7,266 bases of DNA. Source: an uncultured Bacilli bacterium. GTDB taxonomy: Bacteria > Bacillota_I > Bacilli_A > RF39 > UBA660. The stretch is from positions 1 to 7,266 of the forward strand of contig CANQOD010000061.1 of the NCBI GenBank assembly GCA_947625395.1, written 5' to 3'. Position 1 is the stretch's first letter, and every line of letters starts with the position of its first letter. A program made the translations under genes and the position numbers. The notes beneath the pieces are model-generated. The model was not told the origin of the DNA and did not search any database. It saw only the letters and a program-made list of their open reading frames with translations. This document shows, in pieces, positions 1 through 6,742 of this stretch.

Positions 1-593
1 GCTTTGAGATTTTCTCTCATCAGCCTTTCCACTTCGTGATAAAGATGGTCATTGGCTTCTTCAAGGGTCATCTCATTCACTTGAAACGGTTCTCCAAAAC
101 GAACCATCAATTTTTTCCCACGTTGATATTGTCCTGAGATACCAAAAGGAACGATGGTCGCATTCGTCTTTTTCGCCATTGAAACAGCACCAAATTTAAA
201 CGGCAATAAAAATTGTTCTGTTTTATTTCTTGTTCCCTCCGGAAAAAGTCCAATGGCCCCACCATGTCGTAACACATCAAGCGCTAAGTCGCTGGCATTT
301 TCATCTTTGATACTTCGATTCACAGGAATACAACCAGTTATCTTGAAAAACCATTTCCAGTGCCCATCAAAATACTCCTTTTTGGCTAAATAATGGACCA
401 CTCTTTTCGTTGAAATTAGAATAGGACACTGGTCATAAACATGCATATGATTGCCACAAATAATAATAGGGCCTTGTTTTGGTATTGCTTCTTTGTTGAG
501 GATAATTGGATGATAATAAAGACGAAAAAGGGGGCCTAAAATCGGCTTGAATACATGATATCCCCAAGTTTTAAGCTTTTGTTTTTTGCTCAT
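1..593 (-). CDS. PlsC-family 1-acylglycerol-3-phosphate acyltransferase-like protein (3' end beyond window)
   Basis: Likely transfers an acyl chain to lysophosphatidate or another lysophospholipid at the inner face of the membrane. The 197 codons visible contain the family motifs in order: the catalytic HX4D box (H49 to D54, in NHMHVYD), the glycerol-phosphate-binding IPVNRS (89-94) and FPEGTR (117-122), then LLPFKFGAVSMA and a VPFGISG segment. The ATG at 593 has a good ribosome-binding site, GAGGAG ten bases upstream, lying inside the ligase gene. The start overlaps the ligase stop by 23 bases, so it is the third gene of an operon. PlsC proteins of this type are about 200-240 residues, so only a short C-terminal part is missing. 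It clearly resembles the first gene of the operon (shared VH(Y/F)LAK, IPVNR and LLPFK(F/M)GAV), suggesting an old duplication. The exact acceptor is not shown by sequence. Confidence 0.9.
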   Translation of the reverse strand, partial: MSKKQKLKTWGYHVFKPILGPLFRLYYHPIILNKEAIPKQGPIIICGNHMHVYDQCPILISTKRVVHYLAKKEYFDGHWKWFFKITGCIPVNRSIKDENASDLALDVLRHGGAIGLFPEGTRNKTEQFLLPFKFGAVSMAKKTNATIVPFGISGQYQRGKKLMVRFGEPFQVNEMTLEEANDHLYHEVERLMRENLK

Positions 594-2334
594 ATTTTCG
601 TAACTCCTCGTCTTCTAGTTCTTTATAATTAATTTTATTATACAACGTAATTGGCAACGATGCTCGAAATTCAAATTCTTTCGGAATTGAATAGACAGCA
701 AGTTCCTTTTGACAAAGCTCTTTCAGTTCTTTTTTCAACCTGTTCGATGGCTTCACGTTATCTTTTAAGACAATGAACGCTTTTGGAACATGCATTTTAT
801 AAGGATGAGGAACTCCAACCACACAGACTTTACTGACAGCAGGATGCTTTAAAAGCGTTTTCTCAATCATAGAGGGATACACATTGAAGCCTGAAGTGAC
901 AATCATTCTTTTTAAACGAGAAGTAAAATAGACAACGCCACTCGGAGAAATATAACCAATATCGCCTGTATGGAGCCATTTTTTTCCATCTTTATGCACG
1001 CGAATGACTTGGTCTGTTTCCTCCGGATTATTAAAATAGCCCATCATCAAGGTTGGCCCATTTACACAAATTTCTCCCTCTTCGCCAAAGGGCATTTCTT
1101 CCATTGTTTCCGGATGACAAATTTGGTAATTATTGCCCACCATGGGAATGCCAATACTGCCTGGTTCATTGGTACCTGGAAAAGTATAAGCTGTTGCCGC
1201 AACGCTTTCCGTCATGCCGTATCCTTTTGTAATGTTGACTTTCGCACCATGCTTGTGTAAAAAGTTATTGATTCTCGTCTCCGCTTGCACAGAAAGATAA
1301 TCTCCGCCACTGATAATATATTTCAGTTGAGATAAGTCCACATCATCAAATTTTTTGTTGGACATCATTCCCTCCCACAAAGTTGGAACACCTAAGATGA
1401 CATGAGGACGGTCATTTTTCCATATTTTGTAAAAACGATTGGCATCATATTCAGGCATTAAAATGGTTTCGACTTTCAAACAAAGGGGTGTATGAATACA
1501 AATTCCCAAGCCAAAGCCGTGGAAAATCGGAAGCACCGTGACAATTTTATCTTTTGGCCGAACATCGATGACGTTCACTGCACTCTGTTGCGCAATCGCG
1601 TTAAAATTAGAATTGGAAATCATAATGCCTTTTGGGGTTCCTGTCGTGCCACCACTATGTAGAATCAAAGCCAAGTCATTCCGCTTCATTTTTGCATGAT
1701 ATTCTCGTAAATTCGAAGTTCCATAATGCATAAACTTTTTAAAACTCATGTAAGAAGTATCATCCCAATGCGGCTTTTTCACCCGCAATCCACGTGTAAG
1801 GGTATAGCCAATATGCAGTCCCAGGGGCATGCTTTCATTGGGAGAGATTAAAATCGTTTTATACACAAGGGTTTCAGGAATAATATCTTTCATCTTTTCA
1901 TAATTAAAATCCACTAAAAACAAATAACGGGACTTCGATTCATGGAGATAAAATTTTAGCTGTTCAGGACTTGAAAGCGGATGAATAATGTCCGCAACAG
2001 CCCCAATTTTATTACACGCATAAAAGATATAGATGGCCTCCGGCATATTCGGTAGACAAATCGTCACAATATCTTTTTCTTTCACCCCAAACTCTCTTAA
2101 AGCTCTAGCACAAGTGTTGACTGCTTTAAAAAAATCATTGTAACTAATGCGATTCTCAAAATAATTGAGGGCAATATAATCGAGGTCATTTCCCACTTGG
2201 TCAACGAGATAATCATAAATGGACTGTTCCGTAAAACGAATAGAACGCTCTTCTCGTGAATAGTACTCTAACCATGGCTTATCCGGACTTTTTTTCTTCC
2301 ACAATCTATAGAAAAAATCACTTATTTTCCCCAT
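571..2334 (-). CDS. AMP-dependent acyl-CoA/acyl-ACP synthetase (class I adenylate-forming ligase)
   Basis: A 587-residue member of the ANL superfamily, which activates a carboxylate with ATP to an acyl-adenylate and passes it to CoA or a carrier protein. Diagnostic motifs are present: the P-loop SGGTTGTPKG (227-236), ISGGD (341-345), YGMTES (372-377), TGD (456-458), the hinge region SRLKRMI (472-478), and the C-terminal catalytic lysine in LYNKINY (K567). Length and motif order fit long- or medium-chain fatty acid ligases. The residues around the usual GKI(x)R are changed to NKINY, but the lysine is kept. The ATG at 2334 has AAAGGAG just upstream and overlaps the end of the preceding acyltransferase by 17 bases. 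Lying between two PlsC-type genes, it most plausibly supplies activated fatty acid for phospholipid acylation. That role is inferred, and chain length and acceptor (CoA or ACP) cannot be read from sequence. No membrane segment is obvious. Confidence 0.9.
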   Translation of the reverse strand: MGKISDFFYRLWKKKSPDKPWLEYYSREERSIRFTEQSIYDYLVDQVGNDLDYIALNYFENRISYNDFFKAVNTCARALREFGVKEKDIVTICLPNMPEAIYIFYACNKIGAVADIIHPLSSPEQLKFYLHESKSRYLFLVDFNYEKMKDIIPETLVYKTILISPNESMPLGLHIGYTLTRGLRVKKPHWDDTSYMSFKKFMHYGTSNLREYHAKMKRNDLALILHSGGTTGTPKGIMISNSNFNAIAQQSAVNVIDVRPKDKIVTVLPIFHGFGLGICIHTPLCLKVETILMPEYDANRFYKIWKNDRPHVILGVPTLWEGMMSNKKFDDVDLSQLKYIISGGDYLSVQAETRINNFLHKHGAKVNITKGYGMTESVAATAYTFPGTNEPGSIGIPMVGNNYQICHPETMEEMPFGEEGEICVNGPTLMMGYFNNPEETDQVIRVHKDGKKWLHTGDIGYISPSGVVYFTSRLKRMIVTSGFNVYPSMIEKTLLKHPAVSKVCVVGVPHPYKMHVPKAFIVLKDNVKPSNRLKKELKELCQKELAVYSIPKEFEFRASLPITLYNKINYKELEDEELRKYEQKTKA

Positions 2335-2911
2335 CTCTTTCTCCTTTCTGCATTAACGTTTGCACGTGTTTTCTTAGTTTTTCATTTTCTTCTTTTAAGT
2401 CGTCACTTTCTACTTGGTACGGTTTCCCAAAGAGAATGGTTAAGCCTTTGTGAAAAGGTCGATAGGCTCCTACAATGGCAAACGGAACAAGAACACGCTT
2501 GGTATCACTTGCCATTTTAACAGCGCCCATTTTAAAAGGAAGCAATCCTCGACCTTTTTCAGTCGTTCCCTCAGGAAAAATACCAATCACCGCATCTTGC
2601 TTTAAATATCTTTCTGCCTGCACCACTGCGCCATGGTCTTTGCTTCGACGATTGACTGGAATCAAGCCTAAATGATTAAAAAGGAGTCCTTTTAGGCCAT
2701 GAAACAGCTCATCTTTTGCAAGAAAATGAACACTTCTTGTTGTAGCGCTTATCAACAGTAAACAATCTAAATTGTTTGTATGCGTTCCAGCAAGGAGAAA
2801 GCCCTGTTGCGTTGGTAGATTTTCTAATCCAACATAGTTAGGACGAAATACAATCTTTGTAAATCCTGTTAAAACAGGTCTTAAAAAACGATATAATTTG
2901 GATTCTTTCAT
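2318..2911 (-). CDS. PlsC-family lysophospholipid acyltransferase-like protein, first gene of operon
   Basis: A 197-residue protein with the PlsC/LPLAT signature: the HX4D catalytic box (H44 to D49, in HTNNLD), IPVNRRS (84-90), FPEGT (112-116), and LLPFKMGAVKMA followed by VPFAIVGAY. The family acylates lysophosphatidate or related lysolipids using acyl-ACP or acyl-CoA at the cytoplasmic membrane. I chose the ATG at 2911 because GAGAGGG lies five bases upstream. The frame also opens at a GTG at 2962 (214 residues), but that start has a weaker, more distant GAGTGAG and adds only a polar 17-residue leader that does not resemble the family. The gene overlaps the ligase start by 17 bases and is the first gene of the acyltransferase-ligase-acyltransferase operon. 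A probable promoter lies just upstream near 2986. Family assignment is firm; the substrate is not known. Confidence 0.88.
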   Translation of the reverse strand: MKESKLYRFLRPVLTGFTKIVFRPNYVGLENLPTQQGFLLAGTHTNNLDCLLLISATTRSVHFLAKDELFHGLKGLLFNHLGLIPVNRRSKDHGAVVQAERYLKQDAVIGIFPEGTTEKGRGLLPFKMGAVKMASDTKRVLVPFAIVGAYRPFHKGLTILFGKPYQVESDDLKEENEKLRKHVQTLMQKGERDGENK

Positions 2912-2916
2912 AGTTT

Positions 2917-2923
2917 CCCTCTC
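2917..2923 (-). promoter_or_regulatory. Ribosome-binding site deciding the start of the first acyltransferase
   Basis: On the minus strand this reads GAGAGGG, five bases before the ATG at 2911. It favours that ATG over the in-frame GTG at 2962. Confidence 0.6.
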
Positions 2924-2985
2924 GATTTTCTGATTCGAAATCTCTCTTTCAAAATGAGTCACAATTTTTATCTCACTCTTCTATA

Positions 2986-3014
2986 ATCATACCAAAATAT
3001 TGGCAAAAGAAAAA
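2986..3014 (-). promoter_or_regulatory. Probable extended -10 promoter of the acyltransferase-ligase operon
   Basis: The minus strand shows TGG followed by TATGAT (2986-2991), an extended -10 element close to consensus. The -35 position at 17-base spacing (3009-3014) reads TTTTTC and is weak, as is common when the TGn element is present. Transcription would start near 2979, leaving a leader of roughly 70 bases to the ATG at 2911. Two small inverted repeats overlap it: CCAA/TTGG (2992-3003) and ATACCA/TGGTAT (2989-2994 with 3015-3020). They could be an operator, but this is unproven. Confidence 0.5.
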
Positions 3015-3036
3015 TGGTATTTTAAGAAGATTAGTT

Positions 3037-3224
3037 CCAAAGAGCAGTTTGAGTGTTTTCTAAAGTGCTTTCAAAGAACGACTGGCGCTCTTTCTAGAAT
3101 GCTTTCTAGGGTGCTTTCAAAGAACAACGAAAGCTTTTTCTAAAATACTTTTAAAAACAGCTAGGGCTCTTTTTAGAATACTTTTAAAACGGTGAAAGCG
3201 CTTTCTAGAAGTTGTTCAAAAAAT
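3037..3224. repeat. Degenerate tandem repeat array, about 33-base period with nested 12-base subunits
   Basis: Plus-strand units begin at 3057, 3103, 3137, 3170 and 3202, and a partial unit without its first box precedes them at 3037. Each full unit has a 12-base box like TTTCTARARTGC, a second related box like TTTCAAAGAACR, and an 8-10 base less conserved tail, giving lengths of 34, 34, 33 and 32. Between the first and second units there is one exact extra copy of the first box (3091-3102). Several boxes contain the palindrome TTCTAGAA. The array lies directly upstream of the operon promoter and downstream of the terminator of the ABC gene. It is non-coding as far as I can judge; its function is unknown. 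Confidence 0.75.
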
Positions 3225-3284
3225 GTTTCTTATGGATAGGATAGAAGTTGATAAAAAAGGAATGATTAGAAGCAAAAAGTTCTG

Positions 3285-3321
3285 AAAAAAAAGCAGTCAC
3301 TTTCTCTTGAAACTGCTTTTT
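3285..3321 (-). terminator. Rho-independent terminator of the ABC exporter gene
   Basis: Outer stem AAAAAGCAG (3288-3296) pairs with CTGCTTTTT (3313-3321). An inner stem TTTC/GAAA (3301-3304 with 3309-3312) closes a four-base loop, with a TCAC bulge on one side. On the minus strand the hairpin ends in a run of eight T, about 30 bases after the ABC gene stop. The T-rich stretch on the other side could let it also stop transcription coming from the left. Confidence 0.8.
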
Positions 3322-3352
3322 AAAATCTATTTTTTTTGCTTTCTGAAAGAGC

Positions 3353-6300
3353 TTATTCGCTTCTTAATGCTTCGACAGGGTCTTTCTTAGAAGCTGCTCG
3401 AGCTGGGATTAAGCCACCAATCAATGTCAAGAATATCGATAAAATGACTAAAATCAGCGCATGATTTGGTGCTAGAGAAGCAGAAAGCGGAATATTGCCT
3501 GTAAATTGATGTAGAACATAATTAATGATTGGAATCAACGCATAAGAAATACCAATTCCAAACAATCCGGAAAGGAAGCCAATAATAAAGGTTTCTGCAT
3601 TAAAGATAGAGGAAATGTTTCCTTTCGAAGCACCCATTGCTCGTAAAATACCAATTTCTTTGGTTCGTTCATAAACAGAGATATAAGTAATCACTCCAAT
3701 CATGATACTAGATACTACAAGAGAAATAGAAACAAAAGCAATTAAAACGTAACTGACAGCATTCACAATGGTCTTCACCGAAGACATTAAAATGCCAGTA
3801 GTGTCAGAGAATTTAATTTCTTGTTCTTCCTCCACGAGTTCATTGTAGTGATTTAAGAACGATAAGAAATGGTCTTTTCCCTCAAAACTATTAAAATAGA
3901 ATGAGATATAAGTCGGTTCTTCTTGGTCTTGATACCCTAAAGAAATTAAATTGGATTTTTGTGTTGTTTCTTGTGGATTCATCATCGCATTGACGACACG
4001 TGCCAATTCATCTTCCGTAAAGTTCAAGGTAAACGCAGAAACAATTTGGTCTTGGTCAATATGAAAGGCATTCGCAAAGCGACTTGTTAAGTTGGAAGTC
4101 ATTTCACCCACCTTGGTCAAAATCGTTTTTTTCATCACTGCTTCTGTCATGACTTTGGCCATGGTTTCGCTTGTTCCTGCAACCAAGGCACTAGTTAAAT
4201 AAGGAGAATCATCAGGAGAAAGCAGTAAAGAGGTGAGTTCTTTGATGATGGTAATCGGTGTGGTTGCCTCATCAAATTCAAAGTCTTGGTCAGGCAATTG
4301 ACTCATATAAAGTCGATAGGCTTCTACATAAAAGTTCTTCACTAAAACTTGTAACAAGCCTCGATAAGTCGTTTGAAATGTTTCTTTCGGTATCACATAA
4401 TCTGCTTCTAAGCTAGAAAGTGCTTCCATGACAGTGGCACTTTCAAGATAGGCTTGAATCAAAGCGTCAATTTCTTGATAGTGGAAAGTCTGTGGAAAAC
4501 TGTCAAAGACACCAGTGGCCAAAGTCTCTAAAGTTGCATCAAAACGTGTTTTGGCTGGAGTCGTATCAGTCGTAATAGCGGCATTGATTTGGGCCATATA
4601 TTCTTGGGTTTGTTGCGTCAAAGTATCCTGGTCAATCTGAATATTAAAAGCGTTTTTTAATTTTTCATTGTCGACTTTGACTAAATCTGAAAACTCAAAA
4701 TCAAAATCATTGCTTTTTTGGTCAAAACGTTTTCCTGAGAATACATCTATTTCACTGTTTTCCAGTTGGCGATTCACGACTTCTGTCTTTTTCGAATACG
4801 TGATAATATGATTGACTAAATCAGAAGTATAAGCAACCCCTGGATTCAAAGCCATCGAAGTGACACCCTCTTTTGGACTGACAACTCCCACAATTTTTAA
4901 TGGTGTTGCTTGGTCATAGAGGGCTTGCATATAGGCTTCATCCCCTGTCATATCTTCATAAACATCATATTTTGAATTATATTGATACGTGTCCGTTGGC
5001 AAGATTAACCTTAAATCCACCTGCATCAAGTCCTCATAAGTCAGCGTCATTGGTTCATGATGCACATCCACGGATTCTCCACTCATGATACTGGTAATCA
5101 TTTTGGTCAATTCTTCCGTATCACGAAGTCCAAGAGAATAAACTAATAAATCCGAAATCGTGTTGGGCTCTGATAGGACGATAATCATTTCATTGTACTT
5201 TTGTGGCCATCGACCCGCCAACACATCATATTCTTTTTGAATTTCTTCTCGATTATCAACCATTTGTGAGAAAATGGAAGCCATTGAAGAGTAAGAACTG
5301 GTAATCGCATTGTTCCCTAGCATTGAACTAAATAAGTGACTTGGATTAATACGAGCAAGCTTGTTAGTCGCATCAATTGTATAAATATTAGGGTCGACGC
5401 TATAAGAATATTGAATATTAGAAACATCTGCTTCAATTTGATGTTGGTTCTTTTCTAAATACTGTTTAAAACTTTTTAAATCATTGGTACTGACACTGGA
5501 AAGCATGGAGGTAATATATTGTTGTTCTTTGACTTCATCAGAATGATTGGAAGCACTTCCCCCACTTCTCATCGACAACAAAGTACTTGCGATGTCCATC
5601 GACTCTTGTTGAATGGTCAAAGGATAAGAAGTCAATGTATCCTCTTGAATGGAATCTACATAGTTCTGAAATCCAGTAGAAACAGCTAAAATCAAAGCAA
5701 TGCCAATAATTCCAATCGAACCAGCGACAGCCACTAAAATGGTTCTTGCCTTTTTGGTCATTAAGTTATTAAAGGATAACGATAATGCTGTTAGAAAGGA
5801 CATGTTGGTGCGACGCGATTTGTTTTTCGTTTTTTCAAGCGATTCTTTTGTGTTTATCTTGCCATCGTATGGATTGGAATCAGAAACAATTTTGCCATCT
5901 TTAATATTGATAATTCGACTGGAATACGCTTTTGCTAATTCCGGATTGTGCGTGACCATAATGACCAACTTATTCTTAGAAATTTTCTTAAGCAAATCCA
6001 TAATTTGAACGGAAGTTTCTGAATCAAGAGCTCCTGTGGGTTCATCCGCTAAAATAATTTCCGGGTCATTAATCAGCGCTCTTGCAATGGCAACACGTTG
6101 CATTTGTCCACCGGATAACTGATTTGGTTTCTTATAAATATGATGGGCAAGTCCTACGTCTTGGAGGGCTTTGATAGCTCGTTTTTTTCGTTCGTTTTTA
6201 GAAATCCCTGTCAACGTTAAAGCAAGTTCAACATTTTTTAAAACAGTTTGGTGTGTAATTAAATTATAACTTTGAAAAATAAAACCTACACGATGATTCC

Positions 6301-6541
6301 GATAAGAATCCCAATCTCTATCTTTAAATTTTTTGGTACTCACTTCATTGACAATGAGGTCACCTGAAGTGTAAGCATCTAAGCCACCGATAATATTTAA
6401 AAAAGTGGTTTTTCCGGAACCGGAAGGACCTAAGATGGAAGCAAATTCATGTTTTCTAAAGTTGACACTGACTTGGTCTAAAGCTTTTTGCTCAAAGCCC
6501 TCAGTTTTATAAATCTTGCTGATTTTTTTCACTTCAATCAT
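3353..6541 (-). CDS. ABC exporter, fused ATPase and FtsX/MacB-type permease with very large extracytoplasmic domain
   Basis: A 1062-residue single-chain half-transporter, expected to act as a homodimer in the membrane. The N-terminal ATPase of the LolD/MacB class has Walker A GPSGSGKT (38-45), Q-loop Q90, signature LSGGQ (142-146), Walker B IILADE (162-167) and H-loop H198. A charged linker leads to a first membrane segment (about 268-288). Then come roughly 635 residues predicted to lie outside the membrane, and a C-terminal FtsX domain with three segments (about 929-955, 985-1010, 1025-1046) containing YERTKEIGILRAMGAS and ending in IPARAASKKDPVEALR. MacB has the same order but is only about 650 residues, so the outer domain here is much enlarged. 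TGAGGA lies five bases before the ATG. It appears monocistronic, with its own promoter and terminator. No adaptor (MacA-like) gene or two-component system is visible. Substrate unknown; peptide, antibiotic or lipid export are possibilities. Confidence 0.9.
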   Translation of the reverse strand: MIEVKKISKIYKTEGFEQKALDQVSVNFRKHEFASILGPSGSGKTTFLNIIGGLDAYTSGDLIVNEVSTKKFKDRDWDSYRNHRVGFIFQSYNLITHQTVLKNVELALTLTGISKNERKKRAIKALQDVGLAHHIYKKPNQLSGGQMQRVAIARALINDPEIILADEPTGALDSETSVQIMDLLKKISKNKLVIMVTHNPELAKAYSSRIINIKDGKIVSDSNPYDGKINTKESLEKTKNKSRRTNMSFLTALSLSFNNLMTKKARTILVAVAGSIGIIGIALILAVSTGFQNYVDSIQEDTLTSYPLTIQQESMDIASTLLSMRSGGSASNHSDEVKEQQYITSMLSSVSTNDLKSFKQYLEKNQHQIEADVSNIQYSYSVDPNIYTIDATNKLARINPSHLFSSMLGNNAITSSYSSMASIFSQMVDNREEIQKEYDVLAGRWPQKYNEMIIVLSEPNTISDLLVYSLGLRDTEELTKMITSIMSGESVDVHHEPMTLTYEDLMQVDLRLILPTDTYQYNSKYDVYEDMTGDEAYMQALYDQATPLKIVGVVSPKEGVTSMALNPGVAYTSDLVNHIITYSKKTEVVNRQLENSEIDVFSGKRFDQKSNDFDFEFSDLVKVDNEKLKNAFNIQIDQDTLTQQTQEYMAQINAAITTDTTPAKTRFDATLETLATGVFDSFPQTFHYQEIDALIQAYLESATVMEALSSLEADYVIPKETFQTTYRGLLQVLVKNFYVEAYRLYMSQLPDQDFEFDEATTPITIIKELTSLLLSPDDSPYLTSALVAGTSETMAKVMTEAVMKKTILTKVGEMTSNLTSRFANAFHIDQDQIVSAFTLNFTEDELARVVNAMMNPQETTQKSNLISLGYQDQEEPTYISFYFNSFEGKDHFLSFLNHYNELVEEEQEIKFSDTTGILMSSVKTIVNAVSYVLIAFVSISLVVSSIMIGVITYISVYERTKEIGILRAMGASKGNISSIFNAETFIIGFLSGLFGIGISYALIPIINYVLHQFTGNIPLSASLAPNHALILVILSIFLTLIGGLIPARAASKKDPVEALRSE

Positions 6542-6578
6542 GTTTCCTCACCTGATTTCTCTTTGATTTTCTCTTCTT

Positions 6579-6607
6579 ATTTTAATACGTTTTTGCCTAG
6601 AAGACAA
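6579..6607 (-). promoter_or_regulatory. Sigma-A-type promoter of the ABC exporter gene
   Basis: On the minus strand, -35 TTGTCT (6602-6607), a 17-base spacer and -10 TAAAAT (6579-6584). Transcription would begin near 6572, giving a leader of about 30 bases that carries the ribosome-binding site. A second TATAAT occurs further upstream (minus strand, around 6612-6619), but without a good -35. Confidence 0.6.
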
Positions 6608-6693
6608 CACTATATTATACATTCTATTCACTCTTTATTCTATGACAAAATGAGAAAAGTTCATGAAAAACAATGAAAGAAACTTCTTTTTTT

Positions 6694-6702
6694 TGTTATA
6701 CT
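6694..6702 (+). promoter_or_regulatory. Extended -10 promoter of the rightward acyltransferase-like gene
   Basis: TGT followed by TATACT (6697-6702) forms an extended -10 element about 40 bases before the ATG at 6743. The -35 position (TGAAAG at 6674-6679, 17-base spacing) is poor. A leader of roughly 35 bases includes AAAGGG as ribosome-binding site. Confidence 0.5.
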
Positions 6703-6742
6703 AAGGTTAAAGTTTTTTTGACTGTGGAAAGAAAGGGATAAC

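Noticed and set aside
154..393. Plus-strand open frame of 79 codons
   Set aside because: It is antisense to the third operon gene, whose minus-strand frame carries all the PlsC motifs; no ribosome-binding site and no recognisable domain.
970..1260. Plus-strand open frame of 96 codons
   Set aside because: Antisense to the conserved C-terminal half of the ligase, no ribosome-binding site and an improbable composition.
2912..2962. N-terminal extension of the first acyltransferase from GTG at 2962
   Set aside because: Possible, but the ribosome-binding site is weaker and the added 17 residues are polar and unlike the family; the ATG at 2911 is preferred.
3025..3045. FapR operator (ATTAGTtCC-like sequence upstream of a lipid operon)
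   Set aside because: Only the left half resembles the site; the inverted right half is missing, and it lies well upstream of the -35 position.
3091..3102. Eukaryote-like heat-shock element (TTCTAGAA) in the repeats
   Set aside because: The match is a by-product of the repeat unit; bacterial heat-shock control does not use this element.
3037..3224. CRISPR array
   Set aside because: Repeat units are degenerate, directly contiguous and of the wrong build: there are no conserved repeats separated by unique spacers of constant length, and no cas genes.
4900..6008. Plus-strand open frames at 4900-5088 and 5700-6008
   Set aside because: Both are antisense to the ABC exporter, the second across its ATPase-linker and first membrane segment; they are mirror images of real coding sequence.
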